Shown in pieces: positions 53,159 through 63,782 of a stretch of DNA of 64,000 nt. Position 1 is the stretch's first letter; every line of letters begins with the position of its first letter. Position numbers and translations under genes: made by a program. Under the pieces are notes generated by a model, which worked only from the letters and a program-made list of their open reading frames with translations, did not search any database and had not been told where the DNA came from. This DNA comes from an uncultured Burkholderiales bacterium (GTDB lineage Bacteria; Pseudomonadota; Gammaproteobacteria; Burkholderiales; Burkholderiaceae_C): positions 310,001-374,000 of the forward strand of contig CAISMH010000011.1 in assembly GCA_903886485.1 (NCBI GenBank), written 5' to 3'.

Positions 53159-55017
53159 ATGCGCACTGCCCAAGACCTCCTCACCGAACTCAATGCGAGC
53201 GACGAGTCGCCTCGCATTGAGGCCAAGCGTGCTCGCGAAGCTGGCAGGTCGATTTTGGAAACGGTGATTGCCTTTGCGAATGAGCCCAGCTTGGGTGGCG
53301 GGCATTTGCTGCTGGGGGTGAACTGGGAAATCAACGACAAGGGCGACACGCGTTATTGGGTGGAAGGCGTGGCTGACCCAGACAAACTACAACGCGATTT
53401 AGCCAGCCAATGCGCCAGTATGTTGAATGTTGCGCTACGCCCCGAGATGTCGGTGGAACGGGTGGATGGATGCGCGGTGGTTGTGGTGTTTGTGGCAGAG
53501 GCGGATGTCAGTCAAAAGCCTATTTACTTCACCGCAACAGGTTTACCCAAGGGGGCTTATCGCCGCGTGGGCTCAACCGATCAGCGTTGTGTGGACGAAG
53601 ATTTATGGGTGTTGCGTGGTGCGAGCCAGCCGCAAATGGGGCCTGACATGGCCCCCATTCCAGATGCGCAACTGCATGACCTAGACCCCGTTGCCATTGA
53701 CGAATATCGGCGTTTACGTGCCTTGGTTAATCCACAGGCCGAAGAGCTTGCCTACGAAACGTCAGACTTGTTAGAAGCCTTGTCAGCGGTTCGGCGCGTG
53801 GGGGATCAAATCAAACCCACGTTGGCGGGCATGGTGCTGTTTGGTAAAGCAATGGCGTTGCGGCGGTTGTTCCCTGCCTTGCGTGTGGACTACGTGCGTG
53901 TGGTGGGCACACAGTGGGTGGATGACCCTGAGTCGCGTTTCACATCGGTAGACATTCGCCAGCCGTTGATGCTGGCACTGCCTAAGGTTGAAGCTGCGGT
54001 GATGGACGACTTGCCCAAAGGATTTCGCTTGCCTGAGGGTGAGTTGCAAAGCCAGCAAACCCCTTTGTTGCCTCGTAAGGTGATTCGCGAAGCCTTGGCC
54101 AATGCAGTCATGCACCGCAGCTACCAAGATCACAGCCCTATGCAGATCGTGCGCTACAGCAACCGCATTGAAATTTTGAATCCAGGTTTTTCACTGAAGA
54201 ACATGAGCAGTTTGGGCTCGCCACGCTCGCGCTTGCGGCGGTGTTGCACGAAGTCAACTGGGCAGAAACCAAGGGTTCTGGTATTCGTGCCATGCGCCGT
54301 TTGGCGGCTGATGCTGGGCTACCGCTACCAGAGTTCGTCTCTGATCGGCAACGCAATGAGTTCAAAGTCACGTTGTTTTTGCATCATTTATTGACCGAAG
54401 AAGACTACGCATGGTTGAAGGCTTTAGCGGGTGATGCTGTGTCTGCGGATGAAGCCAAAATTTTGATTTATGCCCGAGAAACTGGGGCGGTAGATAACAC
54501 AGCATGTCGGGATTTTTCGGGTTTGGATACCTTGCAAGCCAGCAATGTGTTGCGCCGATTGCGTGATCGGGGACTTTTAAATAAGCAAGGGGCTGGTAAC
54601 CGCACGCATTACGTGCTTGTGGAAGCCACCATGAATCAACTTGCGATGACCGACCTTTTCAGCCAAGAAGGTGGCAACCTGGGACAAGAAGGTGGCAACC
54701 TAGAGCAAAAAGGTGGCAACCTAGGACAAGAAGGTGACAACCTACAGCCGCCTGAAAAGGGGCGAACCATGCCCGAGGCTTTGGCTCGGCGTTTGCCTGA
54801 AGCTGGGCGTAACCTTAAAACACCAGAGTTACGCGCGTTGATCAAGGACTTGTGCCAGTGGCAGGCATTGCGTACAGACGAGTTGGCTCAATACCTGCAT
54901 CGTGATAAAAAATATTTGCGCACCAAGCATTTGACACCGATGGTGCAGGCAGGTGATCTGGTCTTTTTGTACCCCGAGTCACCCAACCATAAATGGCAGG
55001 CCTATGTAGTGCCGTGA
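53159..55017 (+). pseudogene. Frameshifted AlbA_2/RecG-like ATP-binding regulator
   Basis: The first part (53159 on) has an AlbA_2/Schlafen-type domain (ILETVIAFANEPSLGGGHLL), a middle helical region and an HATPase_c_4 domain (KVIREALANAVMHRSYQDH, IEILNPGFSLK). After about 54200 the frame loses similarity and runs to 54394. The expected continuation AAVLHEVNWAETKGSGIRAM lies in another frame that runs to 55017, with a winged-helix C-terminus and four GGNL repeats. A small out-of-frame deletion near 54215-54240 fits best. Intact relatives are about 600 residues. A sequencing error or an expressed split gene are the alternatives. Base use resembles neighbours only loosely. Confidence 0.75.
54664..54747 (+). 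repeat. Four 21-bp in-frame tandem repeats
   Basis: Four copies of a 21-base unit like CAAGAAGGTGGCAACCTNGGA encode QEGGNLG, QEGGNLE, QKGGNLG and QEGDNLQ. They lie between the winged-helix part and the C-terminal domain of the frameshifted regulator. Gly/Asn/Leu heptads of this kind occur in intact relatives (recollection) and can change copy number by slippage. Confidence 0.9.
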
Positions 55018-55036
55018 GCGTTGTTTTTCGCTCGCA

Positions 55037-58033
55037 TTACGTTTGAGCTAGCAAACGCTTCAAGTACTTGCCCGTAAAGCTGTCAGGGTTGGCCGCCAAG
55101 TCTTCGGGCGTGCCCACGCCCACCACGGTGCCTCCCCCGCTGCCGCCCTCTGGCCCCATGTCAATCAGCCAGTCGGCGGTTTTGATGACGTCGAGGTTGT
55201 GCTCAATGATGACGATGGTGTTGCCCGCATCACGCAGGTGTTGCAGCACTTTCAAGAGCAGCGCAATGTCGGCAAAGTGCAGGCCCGTGGTGGGTTCGTC
55301 CAAGATGTAGAGCGTGCGGCCTGTGTCGCGCTTGCTCAGCTCCAAGGCCAGCTTCACGCGCTGCGCTTCACCGCCGGAGAGGGTGGTGGCGGCTTGGCCG
55401 AGTTGCAGGTACGACAAGCCCACGTCCATCAAGGTTTGCAGCTTGCGGGCAATGTTGGGCACGGCGTTGAAGAACTGCAAAGCGGCTTCCACCGTCAGCT
55501 CTAAAACCTGCGCAATGTTTTTGCCTTTGTACATGACCTCGAGTGTTTCGCGGTTGTAGCGCAAGCCGTGGCACACGTCGCACGGCACGTACACGTCGGG
55601 CAAGAAGTGCATTTCCACTTTCACCATGCCGTCGCCTTGGCAAGCTTCGCAGCGGCCACCGCCCGAGCCTGCCGCCACGTTGAAGCTGAATCGTCCCGGC
55701 CCATAGCCGCGTTCGCGCGCCATCGGCACTTCGGCCATCAACTCGCGAATGGGGGTGAACAAGCCGGTGTAGGTGGCGGGGTTGCTGCGCGGTGTGCGGC
55801 CAATGGGCGACTGGTCGACGTTGATCACCTTGTCGAAATAGTCGAGGCCCGTCATCTCGTCGTGAGCGGCGGGCTCGTCGTGTGCGCGGTGAATGGCGTG
55901 CGCAGCCGCGGTGTAGAGCGTGTCATTCACCAGCGTGGATTTGCCCGAGCCCGACACACCGGTGACGCAAGTGAGCAAGCCCACGGGGAAATCGGCCGTG
56001 ACGTTTTTCAGGTTGTTGCCACGCGCACCACGGATGCGGATGACTTGGTGCGCAGACGCATCTTTGTGCAGCTTGCGTTGGAACTTGAGCTCTTCGGCCT
56101 CCACGGGCAAGAAGGCATTGCGCTTAGGTGGCACCTCGATGCGCAGGGCTTGCGCGAGGTAGCGGCCTGTGAGGGACTGGGGGTTGGCTTCAATCTCGGC
56201 GGGTGTGCCGCGCGCCATCACATGGCCGCCGTGTATGCCTGCGCCGGGACCCATGTCGACGCAGAAGTCGGCAGCGCGAATCATGTCTTCGTCATGCTCC
56301 ACCACCAACACGCTGTTGCCAATGTCGCGCAAGTGTTTGAGGGTGTCGATGAGGCGGTCGTTGTCGCGCTGGTGCAAACCAATGCTGGGCTCGTCCAATA
56401 CATACATCACACCCGTCAGGCCCGAACCAATTTGGCTGGCCAAACGGATGCGTTGCGCTTCGCCGCCCGACAAGGTGTCGGCACAGCGGTCGAGGCTGAG
56501 GTAGTTCAAGCCCACGTCGTTCAAGAACTTCAAGCGTGAGGCAATTTCGCGCACCACTTTGTCCGCAATCTCCGCCTTTGCACCTTGCAGTTTGAGCGTG
56601 TTGAAGTAGCCAAAGCATTCGCCCAGCGTGGTGTGGCTGATGTCAAAAATGCCGCGCATTTGTGCGCCTTCGCCAATGCGCACGTTGCGCGCTTCGCGGC
56701 GCAGCCGTGTGCCGCCGCACGAGGTACAAGCACGCACGCCACGGTAGCGTGACAAGTCTTCGCGCACCACGGTGGAGTCGGTCTCGCGGTAGCGGCGCTC
56801 CATGTTGACCAAGATGCCTTCGAAGGGGTGCTTCTTGCTGAGTTTTTTGCCCGAGCCGTTTTCAAGGCTGTAGTTGAACTTGATTTCTTCTTCGCCCGAG
56901 CCGTACAGCAGCACTTGGCGCGTCTCGGGGCTCAGGTCTTCGAACGGTGTGTCGAGGTCAAACTTGTAGTGCTTGGCCAAGCTCTCGAGCATCGTGAAGT
57001 AATGCGCGTTGCGGCGGTCCCAGCCTTTGATGGCACCACTGCCTAAGCTGAGTGACGGAAACGCCACCACGCGTGCAGGGTCGAAATAATCTTGGTGGCC
57101 CAAGCCGTCACACGCAGGGCAAGCGCCCACGGGGGAGTTGAACGAGAACAAGCGAGGTTCGAGTTCGCTGATGGAATACGTGCACTGAGGGCAAGAAAAC
57201 TTGGCGTTGAATGCGTGCTCCACGCCCGTGTCCATCTCTAGCGCAATGGCGCGGCCTTCGGCCAAGCGCAGCGCGGCTTCAAAGCTCTCGGCCAAACGCT
57301 GGCGCAAGCCGGGGGGTGGTGCGGTGACTGCGATGTCGCCAATGCTGGGGGGCACGATGGGTGCTGGTGCGACAGGTGCTTCGTGGCGCACCTTGATGCG
57401 GTCCACCACCACGTCGATGTCGTGCTTTTCGGTTTTCTTGAGTTCGGGCAGTTCGTCGTATTCGTACACCTTGCCTTCAATGCGAAAACGCACATAACCC
57501 TGCGCTTGCAGCTGCGTGAAGATTTCGCTGTACTCGCCCTTGCGGTTGCGTGCGATGGGCGCGAGCAGCATGAGCTTGGTGTCTTCGGGCAGGGCCATCA
57601 CGGCGTCCACCATTTGCGACACGCTTTGCGCTTGCAGCGGCAGTTGATGGTCGGGGCAATAGGGCGTGCCGGCGCGGGCAAACAGCAAGCGCAGGTAGTC
57701 GTGAATTTCGGTCACCGTGCCCACCGTGGAGCGCGGGTTGTGGCTGGTGGCTTTTTGCTCAATGCTGATGGCAGGCGACAGGCCTTCAATCAGGTCCACA
57801 TCGGGCTTGTCCAAACGGCCCAAGAACTGACGGGCATAGGCCGACAAGCTCTCTACATAGCGGCGCTGACCTTCGGCGTACAGGGTGTCAAACGCAAGGC
57901 TTGATTTGCCCGAACCCGACAAACCCGTGATGACCACCAACTGGTTACGCGGAATGTCGAGGTCGATGTTTTTCAGGTTGTGCGTGCGCGCTCCGCGAAT
58001 GCTGATGTTTCGCATGGCAGAGGGGTGGTGCAT
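55037..58033 (-). CDS. uvrA: Excinuclease ABC subunit A
   Basis: A large nucleotide-excision-repair ATPase (998 residues from the ATG at 58033) that finds bulky DNA lesions with UvrB. It has two ABC modules: Walker [21 protein letters not shown] and [16 protein letters not shown], signatures [16 protein letters not shown] and [15 protein letters not shown]. Zinc-finger cysteines occur in [25 protein letters not shown] and [14 protein letters not shown] at 58075 would add 14 residues but has no ribosome site; the ATG at 58015 is the shortest option. It converges with the frameshifted regulator. Confidence 0.96.
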   Translation of the reverse strand: MHHPSAMRNISIRGARTHNLKNIDLDIPRNQLVVITGLSGSGKSSLAFDTLYAEGQRRYVESLSAYARQFLGRLDKPDVDLIEGLSPAISIEQKATSHNPRSTVGTVTEIHDYLRLLFARAGTPYCPDHQLPLQAQSVSQMVDAVMALPEDTKLMLLAPIARNRKGEYSEIFTQLQAQGYVRFRIEGKVYEYDELPELKKTEKHDIDVVVDRIKVRHEAPVAPAPIVPPSIGDIAVTAPPPGLRQRLAESFEAALRLAEGRAIALEMDTGVEHAFNAKFSCPQCTYSISELEPRLFSFNSPVGACPACDGLGHQDYFDPARVVAFPSLSLGSGAIKGWDRRNAHYFTMLESLAKHYKFDLDTPFEDLSPETRQVLLYGSGEEEIKFNYSLENGSGKKLSKKHPFEGILVNMERRYRETDSTVVREDLSRYRGVRACTSCGGTRLRREARNVRIGEGAQMRGIFDISHTTLGECFGYFNTLKLQGAKAEIADKVVREIASRLKFLNDVGLNYLSLDRCADTLSGGEAQRIRLASQIGSGLTGVMYVLDEPSIGLHQRDNDRLIDTLKHLRDIGNSVLVVEHDEDMIRAADFCVDMGPGAGIHGGHVMARGTPAEIEANPQSLTGRYLAQALRIEVPPKRNAFLPVEAEELKFQRKLHKDASAHQVIRIRGARGNNLKNVTADFPVGLLTCVTGVSGSGKSTLVNDTLYTAAAHAIHRAHDEPAAHDEMTGLDYFDKVINVDQSPIGRTPRSNPATYTGLFTPIRELMAEVPMARERGYGPGRFSFNVAAGSGGGRCEACQGDGMVKVEMHFLPDVYVPCDVCHGLRYNRETLEVMYKGKNIAQVLELTVEAALQFFNAVPNIARKLQTLMDVGLSYLQLGQAATTLSGGEAQRVKLALELSKRDTGRTLYILDEPTTGLHFADIALLLKVLQHLRDAGNTIVIIEHNLDVIKTADWLIDMGPEGGSGGGTVVGVGTPEDLAANPDSFTGKYLKRLLAQT

Positions 58034-58189
58034 GGCCTGGCCTAGATAGGCGCCGTCGTCAGTGGGTTTGTTCACGGGTCAATTCATCAAAGGGCAACCC
58101 GACATGATAGTGGGTGAAGCGTAAAACCTGATGCGGACTACATATTCCCGAAGCCTAGATAAGGAAAACTTGAGATGTGTTTCAATTTT

Positions 58190-58201
58190 ATGTAGCTACA
58201 T
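58190..58201. promoter_or_regulatory. Perfect palindrome before the second brnTA pair
   Basis: ATGTAGCTACAT is a perfect 12-base palindrome ending six bases before the toxin ATG. It overlaps TACATT, the same -10-like hexamer found before the first brnTA pair. A BrnA operator is the natural reading. No well-spaced -35 was found; TTGAGA at 58170 is 21 bases from TACATT. Confidence 0.5.
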
Positions 58202-58207
58202 TAAAAT

Positions 58208-58486
58208 ATGCATGTCGAGTTCGATCCGACCAAAGATGCAAGTAATCAGCTTAAGCATGGTGTATCGCTGGCTATGGCCGCAGAGCTTGATTGGGACGCT
58301 GCTTGGGTATGGGTGGATGATCGGTTTGACTACAGCGAAATGCGCATGATTGCGCTGGCACCAAAAACCGAAACCCTTTATTACGTGGCATTTGTGGACC
58401 GTGGTGACGTACGAAGAATCATCAGTCTTCGGCGCGCCAACCGACGCGAGGTGAAGCACTATGTCGAAAATGATGAAACGATCTAA
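58208..58486 (+). CDS. brnT: BrnT family toxin (second copy)
   Basis: A 92-residue DUF497/BrnT ribonuclease toxin starting MHVEFDPTKDASNQLKHGVS, with the FDP.K...N..KHG motif and the C-terminal RRIISLRRANRREVKHYVEN. It differs from the first copy (29521) at many positions, so it is an independent system rather than a recent duplication. No Shine-Dalgarno sequence precedes the ATG. The antitoxin overlaps its end by 26 bases. The local region is more A/T-rich than neighbouring uvrA, suggesting horizontal acquisition. Confidence 0.9.
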   Translation: MHVEFDPTKDASNQLKHGVSLAMAAELDWDAAWVWVDDRFDYSEMRMIALAPKTETLYYVAFVDRGDVRRIISLRRANRREVKHYVENDETI

Positions 58487-58760
58487 AGTTCAAATGCCCA
58501 GTGCGCAGGAAGACCGCGCCATCACTGCTGCCGCCAAGCTCGACCCAGATGCTCAGCCGCTGACAGGTCAACAACTCAAAGCCATGGTGCCCATGAAAGC
58601 GCTGCGCGGACGGCCAAAGTCTGAGAACAAAAAACGCTTGGTGTCGGTGCGATACAGCCCAGAAGTGATTGACTATTTCAAATCCACGGGGGATGGCTGG
58701 CAGTCTTTGATGGACTCTGTTTTGCGCAAATATGTGGCGCGTCATTCACGTAGCGCCTGA
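58461..58760 (+). CDS. brnA: BrnA family antitoxin (second copy)
   Basis: A 99-residue antitoxin. The N-terminal part is polar (SKMMKRSKVQMPSAQEDRAI). The C-terminal ribbon-helix-helix reads ALRGRPKSENKKRLVSVRYS then PEVIDYFKSTGDGWQSLMDS, with the same GRPK and GDGWQ/GKGWQ pattern as the first BrnA. It should bind and inactivate the adjacent BrnT and repress the pair. Translation is probably coupled to the toxin through the 26-base overlap. Confidence 0.88.
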   Translation: MSKMMKRSKVQMPSAQEDRAITAAAKLDPDAQPLTGQQLKAMVPMKALRGRPKSENKKRLVSVRYSPEVIDYFKSTGDGWQSLMDSVLRKYVARHSRSA

Positions 58761-58818
58761 GTTGAACTGATGGGCCCAGTGTCGAGTTGACTCACAGAAT
58801 GCAGGACAATGAGCGCCT

Positions 58819-60054
58819 GTGACGATCAACCAGACCCCCGCCCCCACCCTAGACGACAGCCCCACGATGACGCCCGTTGAGCGTCGTGCCAGTGGTTCAC
58901 TCGCGTCTATCTTTGCCTTGCGCATGCTGGGCTTGTTTTTGGTGTTGCCCGTGTTTGCGCTGGAAGCGCGCAAATACCCGGGCGGGGATGACCCGGCGAT
59001 GGTCGGTTTGGCGATGGGCATTTATGGCCTGACGCAAGGCATTTTGCAAATTCCGTTTGGTGTGGCGTCAGACCGCTTGGGGCGCAAGCGGGTGATCATT
59101 TTTGGTCTGCTGATATTTGCCTTGGGCAGTTTGGTGGCGGGCGCTGCGGACACGCTGACCGGCTTGCTGGCTGGTCGTGCGTTGCAAGGTGCGGGCGCGG
59201 TGTCGGCTGCTGTGACGGCTTTGTTGGCCGACTTGACGCGCGACAACGTGCGCACCAAGGCCATGGCCTTGGTGGGGGCCAGCATTGGGTTGATGTTTGC
59301 GTTCTCTCTGGTGGTGTCTCCCGTGATTGCTGCGCACATCGGTTTATCGGGCTTGTTTGTGTTGACAGCGGTGCTGGCGCTGTTGGGCACGGCGGTGGTG
59401 GTGTGGGCGGTGCCGGCCGAACCTGTGGTGCACAAAGACGCCGCCCGTGGTGGCCTGCGCCAAGTGCTGTCGAGTCCCGCGCTGTTGCGCCTGAACATTG
59501 GCGTGTTTGTGTTGCATGCGGTGCAACTGGCCATGTGGGTGGCGATCCCTGCGTTCTTGGTGCAAGCGGGTTTGGGCAAGGATGACCACTGGCAAATTTA
59601 CTTGCCCGCCGTGTTGGGCTCGTTTGTGCTGATGGGTGCTGTGTTTCCGCTGGAGCGTCGTGGCTATTTGCGGGCGGTGTTTTTAAGTGCCATCGGCTTG
59701 ATTGCTTTGGTGCAAGTGGCGCTGCTGTGGGTGTCGTCGGGTGCGCCCAGCATTGCCTGTTTGGCGTGGTTGTTATTTGCGTTCTTTTGTGGCTTCAACG
59801 TGTTGGAAGCCACGCAGCCCAGTTTGGTGTCACGCATCGCACCTGCTTCGTCACGTGGTGCGGCCATGGGCGTTTACAACACCTTGCAGTCGTTGGGTTT
59901 TTTTGCGGGTGGCGTGATGGGCGGGCAGCTCGTCAAAAGCTACGGCACACAAGGCCTGTTTTTAACTTGCGCAGCACTCATGGTGCTCTGGCTGGTGGTA
60001 GCTTGGCCCATGGTGGCGCCCAAGCGGTCGGGCAACGCCACAAAGACCTCATAA
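58819..60054 (+). CDS. Major facilitator superfamily transporter
   Basis: A 411-residue inner-membrane protein with about twelve helices, of the YajR/drug-efflux type. It has SLASIFALRMLGLFLVLPVF, MGIYGLTQGILQIPFGVASD then RLGRKRVI (the MFS motif A), and ALQGAGAVSAAVTALLADLT. Start: GTG at 58819 with a GAG five bases before; an ATG at 58867 is an alternative. It follows the second brnTA pair and lies 27 bases before ssb. Substrate unknown. Confidence 0.9.
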   Translation: MTINQTPAPTLDDSPTMTPVERRASGSLASIFALRMLGLFLVLPVFALEARKYPGGDDPAMVGLAMGIYGLTQGILQIPFGVASDRLGRKRVIIFGLLIFALGSLVAGAADTLTGLLAGRALQGAGAVSAAVTALLADLTRDNVRTKAMALVGASIGLMFAFSLVVSPVIAAHIGLSGLFVLTAVLALLGTAVVVWAVPAEPVVHKDAARGGLRQVLSSPALLRLNIGVFVLHAVQLAMWVAIPAFLVQAGLGKDDHWQIYLPAVLGSFVLMGAVFPLERRGYLRAVFLSAIGLIALVQVALLWVSSGAPSIACLAWLLFAFFCGFNVLEATQPSLVSRIAPASSRGAAMGVYNTLQSLGFFAGGVMGGQLVKSYGTQGLFLTCAALMVLWLVVAWPMVAPKRSGNATKTS

Positions 60055-60081
60055 TTAGCCCCTATCTGGAGGAATTTACCC

Positions 60082-60579
60082 ATGGCATCCGTTAACAAAG
60101 TCATCCTCGTCGGCAACTGTGGCCGCGACCCCGAAGTGCGCTACCTGCCCAGCGGCCAAGCCGTGGCCAACGTGAGCGTGGCGACATCGAGCCGCCGCAA
60201 GGACAAAAACAGCGGCGAGATGATTGAAGACACCCAATGGCACCGCGTCACGTTCTACGACCGCTTGGCCGAGATCGCTGGCGAGTACGTCAAAAAAGGC
60301 CGTCCCATTTACGTGGAAGGTCGCTTGAAGTACGGCGTCTATACCGACAAAACCACAGGCGTGGAGAAAAACACCGTGGACATCATTGCCACCGAGCTGC
60401 AACTCTTGGGCGGGCGTGAAGGCATGGGCGGCCCTAGCGGTGGTGGCGAAGAAGGCGGTGGTGGCTACATCCGCCCAGCCGCCGCACCTCGCGCTGCGGC
60501 ACCTGCAGCGCAACGCCCTGCGGCACCCGCCCCTGCCAAAGGTGGCTTTGACGACATGGATGATGACATTCCGTTCTGA
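60082..60579 (+). CDS. ssb: Single-stranded DNA-binding protein
   Basis: A 165-residue SSB. The OB-fold (about 1-110) contains [60 protein letters not shown] and [16 protein letters not shown] Gly/Ala/Pro-rich linker follows, and the acidic tip DDMDDDIPF binds partner proteins such as RecO, RecG and exonuclease I. A GGAGG ribosome site precedes the ATG. A strong terminator follows at 60622. Confidence 0.97.
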   Translation: MASVNKVILVGNCGRDPEVRYLPSGQAVANVSVATSSRRKDKNSGEMIEDTQWHRVTFYDRLAEIAGEYVKKGRPIYVEGRLKYGVYTDKTTGVEKNTVDIIATELQLLGGREGMGGPSGGGEEGGGGYIRPAAAPRAAAPAAQRPAAPAPAKGGFDDMDDDIPF

Positions 60580-60588
60580 TCAGTCCAC

Positions 60589-60616
60589 GCAAATCTGAGC
60601 GTGCAAATCTGAGCGT
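60589..60616. repeat. Tandem 14-bp duplication after ssb
   Basis: GCAAATCTGAGCGT occurs twice in direct tandem (60589-60602, 60603-60616), followed by another GCAA. It lies between the ssb stop and the terminator, and is probably a slippage duplication. Confidence 0.85.
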
Positions 60617-60621
60617 GCAAT

Positions 60622-60657
60622 AAAAAACCGACGGCGCATCAGCCAGTCGGTTTTTTT
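60622..60657. terminator. Bidirectional terminator between ssb and the mnmA unit
   Basis: AAAAAACCGAC pairs with GTCGGTTTTTTT around a 13-base loop. The A-tract and T-tract make it usable on both strands: after ssb on plus, and after the small coiled-coil gene (ending 60672) on minus. Confidence 0.9.
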
Positions 60658-60671
60658 ATGTCGGTGTGGCG

Positions 60672-60878
60672 TCAATATTTTTTGACGTTGTGCAAAGTCT
60701 CGTGCGCGATCCAACCGATGCGTCCTTGTGTGTCCATGCGCTGGATGTCGTCAAGTGCAACGCGCATCAATTCGTTTTCTTGCTCTAGTTTGTAAACGCG
60801 GTTACGCAAATTGCTCGCGTCTAGCCACGAGCCAATGGCACTGAGCAAGCGAGCCACAAAAACACCCCAATTAGGCAT
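60672..60878 (-). CDS. Small coiled-coil protein coupled to mnmA
   Basis: A 68-residue ORF starting [20 protein letters not shown]. It has an amphipathic or membrane-touching N-terminal helix, then a heptad-like region ([20 protein letters not shown]) likely to form a coiled coil, and ends [12 protein letters not shown]. Its ATG overlaps the end of mnmA by eight bases, so it is translated from the same message, and the terminator at 60622 ends the transcript. I do not recognise the family; no role is assigned. Confidence 0.65.
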   Translation of the reverse strand: MPNWGVFVARLLSAIGSWLDASNLRNRVYKLEQENELMRVALDDIQRMDTQGRIGWIAHETLHNVKKY

Positions 60879-62025
60879 GTGTCGCACCCCGCAGTTCAGC
60901 GCTGGCGATGACACCGCCGCCTAAACACACGTCACCGTCATACAACACGGCCGATTGGCCCGGTGTGACGGCCCACTGAGGATCATCAAAGGCGAGCACC
61001 AGCTCGCCATCTTCGTTGTAGTTCAGTTCGCACGGTGCATCGGCTTGGCGGTAGCGCGTTTTGGCCGCATAGCGGCCAGGGGCAGGTGGGTGCGGCGCAC
61101 ACCAGCTCAGATCGTCGGCATGGAGCGAACCGTAGAGCAACCAAGGGTGGTCGTGGCCTTGCACCACATACAAGGTGTTGGTGGCCAAGTCTTTGCGGGC
61201 GACGAACCAGGGTTGGTGTTCACCAGCGCCGCGCAATCCTCGGGCGCGCAGGGCTTCCATGTCGGCGCCTTTGGCTTTGAGCCCGCCGATGCCCAAGCCT
61301 TGACGTTGGCCGAGTGTGTAAAAACTCAGGCCTACATGGTTGCCAATCTTGCGGCCGCGTTCGTCTTTGATGGGGCCAGGTTCGTTGGCGATGTAGCGGT
61401 TTAAAAATTCGCGAAACGGGCGCTCGCCAATGAAGCAAATACCGGTGGAGTCCTTCTTCTTGGCGTTGGGCAAACCAATTTCATCGGCGATGCGGCGCAC
61501 CTCGGTTTTGTGCAGCTCACCGACGGGAAACAAGGTTTTGGACAACTGGGCTTGGTTCAAGCGATGCAAAAAATAGCTTTGATCTTTGCTGGGGTCCAAG
61601 CCTTTGAGGAGCTGAAACTCGCCATGCAATTCACGCACTCGGCAGTAGTGGCCCGTGGCAATTTTTTCAGCGCCAAGACGCATGGCGTGGTCAAGGAATG
61701 CTTTGAACTTGATTTCAGCATTGCACAAGATGTCGGGGTTGGGCGTGCGCCCGCCTTGGTATTCGCGCAAGAACTCGGCGAACACGCGGTCTTTGTATTC
61801 GGCAGCGAAGTTGACGTGTTCAATCTCGATGCCAATCACGTCGGCGACCGCAGCCGCGTCGACGAAGTCGATGTTGGACGAGCAGTACTCACTGTCGTCA
61901 TCGTCTTCCCAGTTTTTCATGAAGATGCCGATGACGTCGTAGCCTTGCTGCTTCAACAGGTAGGCGCTGACGGCGGAGTCCACGCCACCGCTCAAGCCCA
62001 CCACCACACGTTTGTTATTTGCCAT
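60871..62025 (-). CDS. mnmA: tRNA-specific 2-thiouridylase MnmA
   Basis: A 384-residue enzyme that thiolates U34 of Lys, Glu and Gln tRNAs. The N-terminal PP-loop is [20 protein letters not shown]. The catalytic Cys residues are in [20 protein letters not shown] and [20 protein letters not shown] and [13 protein letters not shown] are family motifs, and the C-terminal beta-barrel follows. It lies seven bases after the Nudix gene on the same strand, a pairing common in proteobacteria. Confidence 0.97.
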   Translation of the reverse strand: MANNKRVVVGLSGGVDSAVSAYLLKQQGYDVIGIFMKNWEDDDDSEYCSSNIDFVDAAAVADVIGIEIEHVNFAAEYKDRVFAEFLREYQGGRTPNPDILCNAEIKFKAFLDHAMRLGAEKIATGHYCRVRELHGEFQLLKGLDPSKDQSYFLHRLNQAQLSKTLFPVGELHKTEVRRIADEIGLPNAKKKDSTGICFIGERPFREFLNRYIANEPGPIKDERGRKIGNHVGLSFYTLGQRQGLGIGGLKAKGADMEALRARGLRGAGEHQPWFVARKDLATNTLYVVQGHDHPWLLYGSLHADDLSWCAPHPPAPGRYAAKTRYRQADAPCELNYNEDGELVLAFDDPQWAVTPGQSAVLYDGDVCLGGGVIASAELRGATHA

Positions 62026-62032
62026 GTGGCAA

Positions 62033-62533
62033 TTATCCCTTTGAGAGATTGACCACGCTGGCGTCCGTATAGATGAGGTGCATCGGGAAACGTTGTCCGT
62101 TCAGGTGGTCTTCCATGCAACGCAGGACCAGCGGGCTGCGCAAGCGGTGTTCGTTGGCGCGAATTTCGTCTGGCGTCATCCACAGGGTGCGCACGATGCC
62201 CTTGTCGAGCTGTGCGCCAGGGATGGATTCACCGAGAACGCCGCAATAAGCCAGTCGCAGATAAGTCACGTCTTCGGCCGCGTGACCTTCGCGAGCAGGG
62301 CGCAGCAGGCGTGACATGTAGATGCCGACCAGCTCCGTAGGCTTGAAGGTGTGGGTGGTTTCCTCCAGCGCTTCGCGGGCGCAGCCGTCTTCTGGGGACT
62401 CACCAGGGTCTAGGTGGCCTGCGGGGTTGTTCAGCCTCAGGCCTTCGGGCGTGTGTTCTTCAATCAGCAAGTAGCGGCCATCGCGTTCGATGATGGCGGC
62501 AACGGTGACACTGGGTTTCCAACGTTTATTCAT
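62033..62533 (-). CDS. Nudix hydrolase (NudJ-like)
   Basis: A 166-residue Nudix protein starting [20 protein letters not shown]. The Nudix box is [20 protein letters not shown], with all Glu residues for metal binding. NudJ-like features include [18 protein letters not shown] and [17 protein letters not shown]. NudJ hydrolyses hydroxymethylpyrimidine pyrophosphates and other nucleotides, and is often encoded before mnmA, as here. The frame is open far upstream across pntAA, but the ATG at 62533 gives the family start. Confidence 0.9.
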   Translation of the reverse strand: MNKRWKPSVTVAAIIERDGRYLLIEEHTPEGLRLNNPAGHLDPGESPEDGCAREALEETTHTFKPTELVGIYMSRLLRPAREGHAAEDVTYLRLAYCGVLGESIPGAQLDKGIVRTLWMTPDEIRANEHRLRSPLVLRCMEDHLNGQRFPMHLIYTDASVVNLSKG

Positions 62534-62635
62534 TTGGCCATTATCTTTCGGGTAAGCCCGCCTCTGTTGTCGAGGTAAAGTCGTGTAACCTTGCTCGACT
62601 CTGACAAGAACAAAGACCCACACGAGGAGAAGCGC

Positions 62636-63766
62636 ATGTTGATTGGTGTTCCCGCCGAAAAGACGGCCGGTGAGACCCGCGTCGCCGTCACACCTGAGAC
62701 GGCTAAAAAACTCATTTCCCAAGGCCACAGTGTCCGTGTTCAAGCGGGTGCAGGTGTGCTTGCCAGCGTGCCAGATGCCGCCTATGCGGCAGTCGGCGCC
62801 GAGGTGGTGGATGCCGCGAGTGCTTGGGCTTGTGACTTGATCCTCAAAGTACGCACCCCCGAAGCCGCCGAAGCGTCCAGCATCAAAGCCGGTAGCACCG
62901 TGGTGGGGATATTGGAGCCCTTCAATGCCGAAGGCTTGCAACGCCTCGCCACAGCAGGTGCGACAGGTTTTGCGCTCGAAGCCGCGCCTCGCACGACCCG
63001 TGCACAAAGCATGGACGTGTTGTCTTCTCAGGCCAACATCGCGGGCTACAAAGCGGTCATGCTGGCCGCAGACAAATACCAACGCTTCTTCCCTATGTTG
63101 ATGACGGCGGCTGGCACGGTCAAAGCCGCGCGCGTGGTCATCCTCGGTGTGGGCGTGGCGGGTTTGCAAGCCATTGCCACCGCCAAGCGTTTGGGCGCAG
63201 TGATCGAGGCCACCGATGTGCGCCCGAGTGTCAAAGAACAAGTGGAGTCACTCGGTGCCAAGTTCATCGACGTGCCGTTCGAGAGCCAAGACGAGAAAGA
63301 CGCTGCCGAAGGCGTGGGCGGCTATGCCCGCCCCATGCCGCAAAGTTGGTTGGACCGACAAAAGATCGAAGTGGCCAAGCGTGTGGCCTTGGCTGATATC
63401 GTCATCACCACAGCCCTGATTCCGGGCCGCGCCGCACCTGTGCTGGTGACCGAAGACATGGTCAAGGCCATGAAGCCGGGGGCCGTCATCATCGACATTG
63501 CGGCTGGCAAGGGCGCCAATGGTGAAGGCGGCAACTGCCCGCTGACCGAAGCGGGCAAAACCGTCATCAAGCATGGCGTGACGATTGTGGGCGAGACCAA
63601 CTTGCCAGCCTTGGTCGCGGCAGACGCCAGTGCTTTGTATGCCCGTAACGTGCTCGACTTTTTGAAGCTCGTCATCAACAAAGAAGGCGCGTTGCATATC
63701 GACATGGATGACGACATCGTGGCGGCGTGTTTAGTCACCCGCGATGGCGCTGTGGTGAAGAAATAA
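62636..63766 (+). CDS. pntAA: NAD(P) transhydrogenase subunit alpha, part 1
   Basis: A 376-residue soluble domain I protein that binds NAD(H). It starts [20 protein letters not shown] after GAGGAGA. Motifs: the [12 protein letters not shown] signature, [40 protein letters not shown] (NAD-binding loop), [20 protein letters not shown] and [20 protein letters not shown]. Unlike E. coli PntA it lacks the membrane helices, which are encoded separately by the next gene. The complex uses proton-motive force to make NADPH from NADH. Confidence 0.95.
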   Translation: MLIGVPAEKTAGETRVAVTPETAKKLISQGHSVRVQAGAGVLASVPDAAYAAVGAEVVDAASAWACDLILKVRTPEAAEASSIKAGSTVVGILEPFNAEGLQRLATAGATGFALEAAPRTTRAQSMDVLSSQANIAGYKAVMLAADKYQRFFPMLMTAAGTVKAARVVILGVGVAGLQAIATAKRLGAVIEATDVRPSVKEQVESLGAKFIDVPFESQDEKDAAEGVGGYARPMPQSWLDRQKIEVAKRVALADIVITTALIPGRAAPVLVTEDMVKAMKPGAVIIDIAAGKGANGEGGNCPLTEAGKTVIKHGVTIVGETNLPALVAADASALYARNVLDFLKLVINKEGALHIDMDDDIVAACLVTRDGAVVKK

Positions 63767-63782
63767 AACGAGGAATAACAAC

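Noticed and set aside
54664..54747. Repeat array as a possible CRISPR
   Set aside because: The units are contiguous 21-mers without spacers and lie in frame inside a coding region; no cas gene is present.
62567..62608. GTCGAG/CTCGAC inverted repeat upstream of pntAA
   Set aside because: The arms are six bases with a 19-base loop; this could easily be chance and no regulator is nearby.
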